Source: Tricholoma matsutake
Taxonomy: Eukaryota > Basidiomycota > Agaricomycetes > Agaricales > Tricholomataceae
Length of the DNA: 64,000 nt
Assembly: GCA_026075535.2 (NCBI GenBank)
Contig: AP026545.1
Coordinates: 682,001 to 746,000 of the forward strand
Direction: 5' to 3'
Numbering within the stretch: the stretch's first letter is position 1; each line of letters opens with the position of its first letter. Under the pieces are notes generated by a model. That model worked only from the letters and a program-made list of their open reading frames with translations, was not told where the DNA came from and ran no database searches. Positions 12,268-22,858 of the stretch are shown here, piece after piece. Position numbers and translations under genes: made by a program.

Positions 12268-12372
12268 ACCTCAGTTTGAACCCTGAACACCTGAACCAAA
12301 CCTAAGGTTCAGGTTCAGTCCAGTTCAGGTTCTCTCTTTTGAGGGTAGGTTCAGTTCATGGTTCTGGCCTTG
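12268..12372. repeat. Degenerate GAACC/GGTTC array
   Basis: The motif GGTTCAGG and its complement CCTGAACC recur many times in about 100 bp, so the segment can fold on itself. It lies just past the end of the Plavaka coding region and may mark an element terminus or a separate degenerate repeat. Confidence 0.6.
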
Positions 12373-12401
12373 GGCTGTAGGTTTGAACCTGTTCTGGAAA
12401 A

Positions 12402-12470
12402 GCCCCTGCTTCCACTGCCACTGCTTCCAAAGCCCCCGCAAAAACTACAGAGGGTGTGGAATGCATGAAG
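12402..12470 (+). pseudogene. Histone H2B N-terminal tail fragment
   Basis: About 70 bp encode KAPASTATASKAPAKTTEGV, nearly the same as part of the H2B tail at 13048-13227 (about 90% alike by eye). Nothing of the histone fold follows, so this is a partial duplicate. Confidence 0.65.
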
Positions 12471-12715
12471 AAGACTGTCAATACTCCCCATGCCTGTTGT
12501 GTCCCTCCCCTGTGCAAAAATCACACTTGTACACTGGCAGGATGTGGTTTGATTTCACTGATGCAAGCTGCAGCCGAGATCACAGCTGATGGCAGTGATT
12601 GACAGCTTCCCACATGCAACAACTGACAGCTTGGAAAAGCCAAGGATAAATGGATAGATTAAGTATACACTGATGTACAAGCTGAGATAATAATAACTCC
12701 AAATAAACATAAACC

Positions 12716-13003
12716 CTACTTTGCCCCCACAGAAGAGAACTTTGTCACTGACTTGGTACCTTCTGAGATCGCATGCTTGGCCAACTCTCTTGGCATGATC
12801 AGCTGCACTGATGTCTGAATTTTGCGTGAGGAGATTATGGACTCTTTGGAGTATGCTGCTAGCTTAGATGCTTCTGTGGCAATACACTCAAAGATATCAT
12901 TGACAAAGGAATTCAGGATTGCCATTGTTTTTTTGGAGATACCAATATCAGGGTGGACCTGCTTGAGGACCTTGTAGATGTATGAAGAGTAACTCTGCTT
13001 TGC
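12716..13003 (-). pseudogene. Histone H2B C-terminal half (histone fold)
   Basis: The minus strand encodes the H2B fold from [20 protein letters not shown] through [20 protein letters not shown] to [15 protein letters not shown] and a natural C-terminus with TAG at 12716-12718. Compared with the near-invariant H2B sequence there are several unusual changes (ERIATEA to [13 protein letters not shown] to SRKIQT, a G to R before ELAKHA). Most fit CpG-type C to T or G to A changes. The N-terminal tail is not upstream on this strand but lies on the opposite strand directly next to it. H2B packages DNA in the nucleosome; this copy cannot encode a full protein. Confidence 0.9.
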
Positions 13004-13047
13004 ATTATCATTGACCTCGTATCTCCCTATCTACTCATTTAATCGCA

Positions 13048-13227
13048 ATGGCACCCAAACCTGCCTCAACTGCCAGCAAAGCCCCTGCTTCCACTGCCAC
13101 TGCTTCCAAAGCCCCCACAAAAACTACAGAAGGTGTGAAATGCACAAAGAAGACTGCCAAGACAGCAGCACCTGCTGATGGAAAGAAGAAGAAGAGAAAG
13201 AAGGTGCACTCTGGGGGGCAGATCTGA
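13048..13227 (+). pseudogene. Histone H2B N-terminal half, inverted relative to its C-terminal half
   Basis: ATG at 13048 opens a 59-codon frame starting MAPKPASTASKAPAST and running through Lys-rich tail sequence to KKKKRKKVHSGGQI and a TGA at 13225-13227. Fungal H2B would continue after KKRKKV into the YSSYIYKVL fold, but here it breaks. The missing fold is found in the opposite orientation at 12716-13003. Between the two (13004-13047) is what looks like the H2B 5' leader. In-place inversion of the 5' half of a minus-strand H2B gene explains the arrangement. Confidence 0.85.
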
Positions 13228-13600
13228 ATGATATAAAGACCCATTTATACCCAGAAATTGTTATCATAACTAGCTCTCATCTCTATAAGCAAAGCATACA
13301 CTGCAACAGCACCTAACTTTGCAGTTTGAGCAAATACCTCCCACAAAAGGAAATGCTGACAAACCTGGTTGATGCCAAACAATGCCAGCAGTGGCTGCCA
13401 AATGACGCAAACAACAACAACAACCTTGAACAATGAGCTTGGTAAGTCTTTTCCTCCATACTATTCTATATCTTTACTGAGCACATAGCAGCAGGCAGGA
13501 ATGGGGGTGGAAATGATGTTTATGCCAGGTTGGGCCTCGAGATGAGTTTTTTCCTTCTTTCTTTGTTGTTTTTATGTACTGACTATCTTCTTTTTTAGAC
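13228..13600. other. Non-coding stretch after the H2B fragments
   Basis: I see nothing in this stretch beyond short AT- and CT-rich runs. Confidence 0.3.
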
Positions 13601-14230
13601 TTATAACAACACAGTCACCCCGAGAAGCACCCCCGTGCCCAACCCCCTGCACCACTGCTGCAAGCCCCTGCTTGCAGGGTGGATAACAGGATGATGAGAA
13701 ACTCAAGGAAATGACACCAGGGAGGCACTGGGAGGCCCATAAAGTTTTGAAGCAGGTACCTGCAAAGTGCGGCCTCAACACCCACCATGTCACACTGAAA
13801 ACACACCCATAGTGCATGATGGCAACAACAGATGGCACAAAGGCACCCACTGTGAATGCCATCCACATCCATGCCATGCCAACACAACTGCTCATCGGGG
13901 GATGGTACCACCACCCCACCGTGAGGTGATAGTGGGGGGAATGGAATGATGCCAAGGAGGCCAGGGAGGAGGGATAGAGATATCAAGGAGGCATCAAATG
14001 CATGCATGCCACACCTACAAGCAGCTGCTTGTAGGTTGGTTCACTGGATGCAGAGGGAATGGTGATGACAACACAGCGAACATGGCACCCACCACCACAA
14101 TGTCTATGACAGGGGAGGGGACCAGGGGCCATGTCCACCCCACAAATGCCAGCCACACCTACCACACCATCTCGCTTGCAAAGGTAGGTGGCAGTTTTAT
14201 TTTTCTTAGCACATGCTGTGACCATATACA
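13600..14230. repeat. Palindrome-rich GC stretch resembling the composite-element core
   Basis: Short inverted repeats occur every 100-200 bp, for example GCAAGCCCCTGCTTGC near 13660 and CTACAAGCAGCTGCTTGTAG near 14012-14032. They are flanked by ACC/GGT-rich sequence. The same arrangement (CACGAGCAGTTGCTCGTG inside G-rich sequence) occurs in the core of the composite element at 54130-54260. The ORFs on both strands here are compositional and are not called as genes. Confidence 0.5.
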
Positions 14231-14755
14231 GGGGCGGCTTTTGTTTTCTACATATGTTGCTTGTTTCGATTGGTTTTTTTTTGACTAAAAGTTTACAGCA
14301 CTGTAATAAATACTAATATTACTATGTACAATGTAAGTTGTAAGTTAGTTTAGCTAAATAGTTAATTGCATCCTTTGTATACTTATTTTGTTAATGCTCT
14401 TCTGCAAAAACTACTAAGTCCTTGAGGGACAGAATCATGACACAGCAGTGTATCTCAAAAAGTGTCATTGGACCACGTGCGGCCCATGTGCGCATGTGTC
14501 AAGCCTTGTCGAGCCTTGTTGGTTGGTCCCATGGCCAGTCCCATTAGTTGATCGACTTGATGCATATGTGATGCATTGATAATATTGATGGTCGTCACCC
14601 AAATGCTGTTTTTATGACAGATACACAACGATTACATGACACCACATGACACATATGTGACTTTTACATAAATTTGTTTTTACTGAGATTCACCAGACTG
14701 CTGGACCTTACAGGCCAGGTACACCATTTCAGATGACTTGACTCATCATGCTCAG

Positions 14756-15140
14756 TAAAAAAGATTGGTCACGTAAATGTATGGTTTAGGTTGTACTAAG
14801 TTGGGTCTAGTCAGGCTGTACAACCATAAGACTAAAAGTCCATGTTTTTGGACTAACACCTGACCAGTCCAGTCAAGAGCTAGTCAGGTGTAGTCAGGCC
14901 TAGTTAAGAATTTATAGTCATGTATGGCTCATATAAAGTCTAGTGATAGTCATACAAAGGTCATGTTTGTTTAATGAACAAAGTCAACTTGTTGGTGAAA
15001 GTCTTTCAAATGTCGAGGCGAAGTCAAGTTGTAGTCAGGTTGAGGTCAGGTTGTGGTCATCTCATAGTCAGGTTAGGTCAGGTTGTGGTCATGTCATGGT
15101 CATGTCATAGTCAAATTATGGTCATGTACAGGTCATATAT
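14756..15140. repeat. Degenerate tandem array of (A/G)GTCA(G/T)GT motifs
   Basis: The motifs TAGTCAGGT, GGTCAGGTT and GGTCATGTCAT recur with 10-20 bp spacing over nearly 400 bp, mostly in direct orientation. The array ends where the last exon of the minus-strand gene begins. The 14290-14750 interval before it holds no feature I can support. Confidence 0.65.
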
Positions 15141-15148
15141 ACATACCA

Positions 15149-17628
15149 TTAATCTAAAAAACACAGCGCACACATGCAGGGAGGCTGGAGGAGGCTGGAG
15201 GATGCAGAAACAAATTTGCCCATCTCAAGCAGGCTTGACACCAAGCTTGAGCTTGATCTTGAGCTTCCCTCCTTGTGCTATGTAGAAGTCATCAGTGTAC
15301 TTCCCCCACCATAGTGCCAAAAACTCACCTGTTCAAGAATACTTGCAATGCTGTCAGAGGAAGGTTGCTGGTGTGCTGGAGCAGCAAGGACTGCAGCCAC
15401 TAAGTCTGAACAATGATTCAATGTTAGTCCTTTAGCAAAGTAATCAATTTGGTGAGATTGCAGTGCTTACCATCCTTCATCCACTGTTTGTTTGTTGGCG
15501 CAACTACAAGGTTTGAATCTTTGATCAAAAATTTTAACTCTTCCTTTGTAAGTGACTGGAATGCGCATTAGCCAGTTGGAGTGCATAGCTTCCATATCAC
15601 CTACCTGGAGCCCAGTTGTCATGTATGTTGTGGCTGGCACCCTAGCATTACTGGTGCCTGTTGCATGCTCAGAAATGGGGCCTAGGATGGCTGAAGATAT
15701 CCCAGCAGTTGCACTACATGGCGGGGCTGGCAAGGGCTGGGTGGTGGCTAAGCTGGATGATGTCAGTAGAATATGTTTAAAAAACTGTCCAACGTACCCC
15801 TCCACTTTCTTCCACAAGGTCCAGAGGACCTCAATGAGGTTTTGCAGGTAGGCATCACTCAAATAACTTCCGGTAGTGATCTTCTGCTCAAAGCAGATGT
15901 GTCGAGCCACTTTGCATATCTTGATGGATGCTGCAATTAAGTGGCATGCTGTCTTGGTGCTTCCAATAGATTCCCAGGACTGTAAAACACTGGTGAGAGT
16001 CATATTTCCACTAGTGAATTGGGAGTGGCCCCAGCTAGGGCCGCTGTCATCCTCCAAAAGGTCTGCCACATAAGGATTGGCATTCTTGACTCAGGAAAGG
16101 AAATCCATTGTAAGCATTGGGGTTGGTCTGCATTTGAAGGCAACATGTTCCTCCATTGCGCTCAGAAGGTCAGTTGCATGGGGAATAGAGGGAAAGTCAT
16201 CCAAGAAGGTACCTATAGAGTAGTTCAGTGTTATTGATAAAGTGATGAATCAATGATAAAAGAGTGCATACGCTTTAGAGAAATGAAAGACATGTCAATG
16301 GTGATGAAACCCACTGAACCAGAGCAGCTGGGCAGTATGGGGGTGCTAAATTTGATGGAGGTCCAACTGCCCAGCTCCTGATTGTTGTGCTGGGAGTTCA
16401 TGACACTCACCACCTTCTCAGATCACTGTTTCTTCTTGGTGGGCTGCTCATGCAAAGTTGTTGAGGGTTCAAGCCATTTGGTGCCGCTGCCATCAACCTT
16501 GCTTGATTGCAACAATGGGATGGAAGTGTTGTCAGGTTCACCTAGATAGTTAGCTGGTAACCACAGGGATATGTTAGGCATCAGAATATATAAAGGCTTA
16601 AGTACTTACATGGGAGAATAGAACCCATTATACTCATTGCATCATCATCCTTCTTTTTTTTTTGTCTTTTTCTGCTTGTCCTTGTTCTTTTTCTTATTTG
16701 AGCAGCTGGAAGGTGCAGTGTCACCTTGAGATGCATCATCACTAGAGTCGTTGGCAATGGAGTCGTGTGCTGCGAGGAGGGTGTTGTTCAAGACATGTTT
16801 GGCTTTCCAGTTTGGTGCACACAGTGCCACCAGTGGCTGCATCTTTTTGAGTTTCTGGATTGCCTCCATCCAAGCAGCTGCATGATAAGTTCTGAAGTAC
16901 ATTTTTGATTTCACAATGTTATTGCCTTGGGACTTCAGGCGTGAATCCTGAGGTCACGGGAGTTGCCTGAGTCCGTGGCAGATCAGTTGCACCAATGTCT
17001 TGATGTTCCTCCATTCAGCTTCAGTTGCCAGCGAGCCATCAGGATGGCAAATGCACCTGCTGATGGGGGGCCATGACCAATTTGATCATTTTATGTCAAC
17101 AAGCAGGTCAGTTCAGCAATCCTCCAGATGCCAGAGAACATCTTCTGGGCATGTGGGAGGTCATGTAGCTGATCAAATGGTGGTGTCGCTGGTGGTATGA
17201 TGTTGCAAAACTGAATCACTCAGTGTGAGGGACACGGCAGGGGAAATAGTAAATGGAGTGGGTGGGCTAGAGTACAACCATTATTAGATTTTGCAAGAGA
17301 AAGGAGAACTTACAGAATGGGGCTTGTTTTGAGGGTTTGGAGTTCACTTCAAACGGACTGCAGGGTCAGCCATTAAGTTCCTGTTTTCCTTCCATAAAGA
17401 CTTGATCTCTTCACTGTCCTTCATTACTTGGGATGCTGCTTGCCGAGCATGCTCATACATTTGTAGGACAAGAGGATTCTTGAGTAGTTCAGGTAGTGAG
17501 AGAGACTTGAACTTCAGTTCGGAAGAATTTGGGTGAGAGAGACTAGAGCCATAAAAGTCTGGGAGAGATGGGCCATTGCTGAGAAATAATGGAGGGGTCG
17601 CAGTGCTAGACAGGAAGGCATTGTCCAT
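15149..17628 (-). pseudogene. Unrecognised multi-exon gene (copy 2 of the 8021 family)
   Basis: The start exon is at 17628-17344 (ATG 17626-17628). Further coding blocks are at 16914-16645 (Lys-rich end), near 16200-15605, 15555-15471, 15405-15329 and 15277-15149 (TAA). Splice sites are clear: GTAGGT at 15604 to CAG at 15556, GTAAGC at 15470 to TTCAG at 15406, and GTGAGT at 15328 to ATAG at 15278. Joined across these, the frame stays open, with TSLTKEELKFL-, TNKQWMKDD- and QHKEGSS-type junctions. A TGA at 16091-16093 lies inside a continuous frame, and exon 1 meets a TGA at 17344-17346 before its donor, so this copy is probably dead. I do not recognise the family; its two local copies suggest a multigene or element-borne origin. 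Confidence 0.5.
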
Positions 17629-17969
17629 TGACTGGGGATGGCCTACAGGCTACAAGCCTATACCAAAGAGAACAAATGTTGGATTCAGATGACATCCACA
17701 TAACATCAGTCATGTGATGCGAACTTATCAAATCAATCAGTCAATCTTATCAAGCTCTCATTCTTACTGAACTTTACACTCCCCCACAGAGTCCTGGAGG
17801 AATCCTCCAGGACTCACCAGGACTCCAGTGGGACTCACCATGAATCCAGTGGGACTCAGTACCCTAAAGTCATACCATAATGGAAAGTCAATTTGAGATA
17901 TCTTATGAGTTTCAAGTGCTTCGGACTTCATGAATTTCACAGAGTACCTACAAAATAAACTTGTTCAGA

Positions 17970-18048
17970 GCAGGGATTGAACTCTAAGAACTCATGATCA
18001 AGAATCACATGACAAACCAAACAAGTGCTTAACCAGTTGCCACAGGAG
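17970..18048 (-). other. tRNA-like unit (pol III A and B boxes), left arm of copy 1
   Basis: On the minus strand, TGGCAACTGGTTAAGC resembles an internal A box and GAGTTCAATCC (B-box core near 17975-17984) resembles the B box, about 50 nt apart as in tRNA-derived SINE heads. No complete tRNA cloverleaf is evident, so I do not call a tRNA gene. It points outward, toward 17766. Confidence 0.55.
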
Positions 18049-18154
18049 AATTATTAGCTGCCAATATAAAAGTGTATTTATACCCTCTAACTCAAACTTA
18101 GGTATATTTCTCTCTCAAAGCTCACAATTAAGATCAAATAAAATTTATTAACTA

Positions 18155-18396
18155 CATCCCTCGCATTGGACGCGAGGGATACACCATTAATTACATAAAA
18201 AAAAACCTCCCCCACACAAGGTGTGAGGGGGAGTCCTACAAATATATACATATAAAACTAATCTCCCCTTGTGGAGCACTACAATTATAAAGAAAAAGAA
18301 AGAAAAACCCTCACCCATGTAAAATGCGGGCGAGGGGGAAGGTATTACCATAAATTAAAAATGAAAAAAACTGCCCTATGCAAAATGCAGGGGCAG
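18155..18396. repeat. Series of imperfect hairpins, core of copy 1
   Basis: Four stem-loops follow each other: 18155-18180 (ATCCCTCGC...GCGAGGGAT), 18206-18233 (CTCCCCCACAC...GTGAGGGGGAG), 18308-18336 and 18371-18396. Stems are 8-11 bp and loops are A-rich or contain ATGC. The ORFs across 18271-18770 are driven by this composition. Confidence 0.7.
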
Positions 18397-19047
18397 CCTG
18401 GTGAATCGTGCCTGTTGTCCTGTCCCTGTCATCCTGGGTGCCAGGCCTTCATTGTTGCTGTCCTCATCATTGCCGTCCTGGGCATCGTTTCCATGGTGCT
18501 CCTGGTTGCTGTGCCCTTCCTGGTCATCGTTGCCATCCTGGCTGTCTCCCGCTGTGTGGTGGTGGCCATCATCGCCATTCCACCTGCAATCCACCCCATG
18601 AGCAGTGACTCATGGGGCTGGAGGTGGGTGGTGTATTGTTGGCCCTGTTGTCATCATCCATCATGGTTGGTGGCCATGCTTCGTGTTCTCGGGGTTCTGG
18701 TGCTGGTAGGGGGTTCTGGGGCTGGTAGGCAGTGGCATCATCATTGTCGTTGACTGCACACACTCACGATCCACCCTACGAGCAGAGGCTTGCAGGCGTG
18801 GGGTGGGTGTGTTGGGTTGTCTCGTGTCTGGCCATCATTGCCAGTAGAGTAGAACCTATAAAACAAAAGAAATGAGTTAGTTAGTTTATAAAAACAAAAA
18901 GCAAACAAAAAAAAATTATGTAGGGCCCATCCAGTCAGCTTGTTTGCGGGTGGTGGTGTTGTTACCAGTAGATTATAACCTGGAAAACTAAAGAAACAGG
19001 TTAGTTAGTTTATAAAAACAAAAAGCAAACAAAAAAAAACTTACATA

Positions 19048-19082
19048 GGGCCCAAACAACATGATCTGTGTCGTTTGGGCCC
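19048..19082. repeat. Palindrome with GGGCCCAAAC arms, decayed
   Basis: The arms GGGCCCAAACAACAT and GTGTCGTTTGGGCCC surround GATCT. In copy 2 the same palindrome has perfect 15-bp arms containing CG where this copy has CA or TG. Confidence 0.8.
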
Positions 19083-19337
19083 ATGTTCCATCCAGTCATT
19101 TGGGCCCATTTCCTGTGCATTGTGGCATGTTTGTTGTTGGCTAGAGGGGCAGTGGTTGATAATGGCATGGTGGTGGTGGTGAGAGAAAGGAGGGAGGGAG
19201 GGAGGTGGAGGGGGCGTTGTCAACGGTGGTGGTGGTGGTTGAATGATGAGCTGGAAATGTTGATGATGCGGCTGTATGCTTTGTCATACACAGCCACTTG
19301 ATGTGGTACTTAGATCAACTTATGTTGTATATTAGAA

Positions 19338-19414
19338 TGGCACTATGGTCTAATGGTATATTGCACCTGTTTAATTCAACCCTGAGGTCTGGGGTTCAAT
19401 CCTCAAAGGTTTCC
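19338..19414 (+). other. tRNA-like unit with T-run, right arm of copy 1
   Basis: TGGTCTAATGG (19346-19356) resembles an A box and GGTTCAATCC (19393-19402) a B box. A T6 run (19415-19420), a typical pol III terminator, follows at once. The unit points outward, toward 19730. Confidence 0.6.
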
Positions 19415-19741
19415 TTTTTTAATAGTAAGGACTCCTGGTTAAATCCCAGTGGATTCCCAGTAGAGTCCTGGTAGAGTCCTGGCAGAGTCCTGGTGGATTC
19501 CTGGTGGATTCCTGGTACCAGAGTCCTGGGGAATTCCAGGAATTCCTCCTGGAAGAGTGTAATTTACCAGGAATCAACCAGGAATCCCCCTGGAATGGGA
19601 AGAGTCAGGAATATATACTTGAGTGACAAATGGCTGGAACATTGGTTCCCAATAATCCTCCAGGATTCCTGGTCTTCCTGGCATTCCTGCCATGATTCCT
19701 CCATGATTCCTCCAGGAATACGTGGGGGAGGACGAAGACCT

Positions 19742-21928
19742 CCCTTGATGAGCTATCAGTGACCATATTTCATTTCTCATGTACTTTTTGCTGGTGACTG
19801 AGCCAGAAACTTTCCCACCTATATGGTCCAGGTCTCTAATAACTTGGAAGCATTCCTTCTCCTCTTGAGTAGATGGTTTGATAATATCCCCTTTGACATA
19901 TGATCAGCCATTGATGACAGAACATCTTGATCAAGGTTAAGAAGACACTGTGCTATGTCATCAAATTTTTTTGTTTCAGCCAGCAGAAAACCACCTGTGG
20001 TACTAGCCTTTATCTGCTCATGACTGAAAGCTACAAAGGGGAAAATGGGATCTCGCTGAAAGTGCTTGTCATGGTACATGAGGAGATGTCTCTTGTGCTC
20101 TTTATCAGACAGTGATGCAGACCCAATTCCTCCATGGCCATAGGGGAAGAGCCAAGGAAACAGCTGTGGATATAATCCAGGATTTTCATAAATTGATTCA
20201 GCATATGGGCTACAGCCAATTGCAAGAGCCTTTCCTCTATTTGACCAGTGCTGAAGAGCAATTGCCTTTTGCTCATCAATTGACTTTGTATCCAGTTGTG
20301 CACCTGTCAAGCCATGAACAATAAAAGGGCACTCTCCTGCCTCAACACCATCATCAGCTCCATTATCAAATGTGCTTGTACCCTCGGGAACCTTGTTGGA
20401 GACCTCATGACAATATTCTACAGACACAGGAGGAGAATCCTCTGGGTAGCTATTTTGATTTTTATATGAGATGTCCAAGTTCTTGTAATCAACATGGTTC
20501 AGTTTTAGCCATTCAAGTGCATTTGCTACATAGGTTCTTCTGACTAGAAGTGGTATGCATGACAGGTCCTGTTCAGGTTTTGTTTTGAAGGTCCTGTGAA
20601 TAGAATAGCAAGAACATCATCCATTTCTTCAACTGGAGGAGGCAGGGGTGTGGTATACCTTTGGGAGAGGAGATTCAAATGCAATTACATGAGCAACCAT
20701 TTTTCTGAGACCACTAGAGGTTACCTTGACAAAACAACAGTTGTGACGAATGTGAGCAATGAGAAGTCTTTCCATGAAGTTTAGATCTGACAGCACTTTG
20801 GGAACCTTACCAATCAAAAGGTTGTTAGCTAAAGCAAGGCATGGCACTTTCCCCTTTCTTATGCTCTTGTGGAAATTATCACATACTTTGTCACACTGAT
20901 AGTCAAGGACTGGACCTTTGAACTCAGAAATTACTTGAGAAGCAGTTTTGTGTTCAGTTCAAGTTACACCTGGAGCTTCTAAGACTCCAAGCATTGTCTT
21001 TATGGCTTTGAGGCAACTCAGCTGAGAAATGGGCACTAACTCACCACATACAGCACATCCAGATTCTTCAAGAGATGATGGTTTTGAATCTTTGCACCAA
21101 TCTCCAACTATTATCTCCCTCAAGGCTTCTGTTAATGGAAGAGGAGGAAAGGGAACAGATGGGTCAAGTTGGACATTGTCCACATTAGAATTTGACTGCA
21201 TCAATTTCTTTTTTTTACAGTTCACAGCTTTTTAACATTTCATTCATCCTTCTTCTCTTTTGAGAGGTTTGCAAATGTCTTACCAGAAGATATATATATT
21301 TTTTCAATTGAAGAGACATCTGTGCTTCTAAAACAGAAGTGTAATGATTGCAATTGATACAGTCATGACCTTCAAAGACCTGTACAAGTTGATCCTTAGT
21401 AAGACGCCAGTGAGAGCTAAGAGGGATTTTATGTATTCATGCAATTTTTTGGACCATCTGCTTAGAAAGATGCAGAACAATGTCAGTAAGGGACAAGTCT
21501 GCATACACATATCCATGCTCAACAGGATATGCAAGGCAACCTATTTCATCTGCATGGTCCACATATCGAAACACATGAACTGCAGACAATTGATCATTAC
21601 GTTTCTTAATAAATGAGGTGACCAATGCATGCAAAAATAAATATGGCCTCCCTCCACCTATGGGAACTGAAGCACAATCACAAGTAGGTAACCCAGATGG
21701 AAAACTTGACGGAGGACCATCAGGACTGCAGGGCATACACAGGCAATGAAATGAAAATGAGCTAAAATAAAGTGCAGAGGGAAACAATCCAATCAGATTA
21801 CTTGTCAATACTAGAATAGTCGGTCCATAAACAAGAGAGCACATGCCATGGCAAGTGAAAAAATGCTGTTGAGGGGGGTGTGGTGACATAGCAGTCCACA
21901 ATGATTGTAAGGAATAAATTATGACCAT
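19742..21928 (-). pseudogene. Helitron replication protein, N-terminal part, decayed
   Basis: Reading on the minus strand: a Cys/His segment (QLVQVFEGHDCINCNHY, near 21390) is followed by GDWCK...ESGCAVCGELVP (21225-20959). Next come ALANNLLIGKVPKVLSDLNF (20847-20629) and then the Helitron helicase-like N-terminal block at 20478-19819 (FIVHGLTGAQL, LYPQLFPWLFPYGHGG). A trace of YMRNEIWSLIAHQG continues to about 19742, where composite element copy 1 begins. Frames change several times and a TGA at 21437-21439 sits in a continuous frame (QKIA-x-IHKIPLSSHW). The Rep catalytic tyrosines and the helicase are absent. Helitrons move by rolling-circle replication. Confidence 0.75.
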
Positions 21929-22858
21929 ATAATCATGTCGGTAACATTGGTTTCATAAGAAACCAAGGGCCACACAGTAACAGCTTACCAAAACATGACA
22001 CAAAGGAAGAACATACATCCAAAGCAGTAACTGCCAATAAGCAGAAAGGTAAAATTCTAACAACCTTGCTGAAATATGTACTAAGAAAGTTGTAATGCAA
22101 CACAGAACAAAAAGCAATGTCCAATAGATTGAACTCAAAATCTCAGCACATACAAGAGAACCATTGGCAGTATCGATGAGACATGGTCTGGTCATGCCCA
22201 AACACATGGAAGTTTTGTGTTCAAAGACAGAACGGTGAATTTCAGGAGACTGCACATGCAGCTCGAGATGTTTGACAGTCAAGGTAGAACTTTCTACCAG
22301 ATGAACAAGACAGACAAATCCAAATGCGCAAGGATTGTTGTACAATGGATGACATTGAATAGTGCAAGGTAATATACACTGGTTAAAAAAGTATTGCTTA
22401 GCACAATAAGTCAAGCAGCAATACAAACCAACTTACAGTGGCAGTATACAGACCCTGTAGCAGGATAACATTGAGGCAACAGAATGCAAGCACAAGGACA
22501 TGGATAACCTGCATGATTCAGAGCTTGTGAAGGTGAGAAGCAAGATGTGATGTGTGCAGAACAAGATCAACATGATCATCAAACAATGACACGTGATCAA
22601 ACATGTGTCATGTTCATGGGCCACAGCAAGGGAGTTTTCAATGTGAACAGGATCAACTTGAATCAATCTGTCTATTGATAAGTGCCACTGGGCATGGATT
22701 TGGACAACCATTTATGTCTGCACACTATAGGAGGATCCATATACATAATGTTTCATGGTAAAGTATACAAGTTATCAAAGTGATCATTATCCAGACGAGA
22801 TGTGTTGTCATGTTCAAAGACTGTTGCCCAGGGAAATTTATGCTCAAACATGAACTTC
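21929..22858. other. Region without a recognisable gene
   Basis: The minus-strand ORF 21953-22426 contains a plausible-looking block (VKHLELHVQSPEIHRSVFEHK), but I do not recognise it and it has no clear start. It could be the outer N-terminal region of the Helitron protein. Nothing else is supported. Confidence 0.3.

Larger units (their letters stand above)
17766..19730. mobile_element. Composite element copy 1: outward tRNA-like units around a palindromic core
   Basis: The left end reads ACTTTACACTCCCCCAC (from about 17771) and the right end is its complement in part (GTGGGGGAG, to 19730). From the outside inward there is a TCCAGG/TCCTGG array (17787-17870), a tRNA-like unit on the minus strand (17970-18048), a core of hairpins and palindromes (18155-19082), a tRNA-like unit on the plus strand (19338-19414), and a long TTCCTGG-type array (19425-19720). 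The same order is found in copy 2 at 47309-55824. The last bases of the right end are lost against Helitron sequence, so no target duplication can be read here. Confidence 0.7.

Noticed and set aside
13035..13244. Minus-strand ORF opposite the H2B tail
   Set aside because: It is the Ala/Val-rich mirror of the histone tail codons.
15467..15560. Frameshift in the unknown gene near 15500
   Set aside because: The apparent frame change is removed by a 47-nt intron (15604-15556) with good donor and acceptor.
18155..18396. CRISPR-like array of hairpins
   Set aside because: Hairpins differ in sequence, spacers are not of uniform length, no cas genes are present, and the genome is fungal.
18271..18770. 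ORFs across the G/C-rich core (both strands)
   Set aside because: They are hydrophobic or His/Asp-rich translations of repetitive palindromic DNA, without motifs.
17766..19730. Two independent SINEs flanking a satellite
   Set aside because: The same order recurs at 47309-55824, where only the outermost boundaries carry a target duplication.
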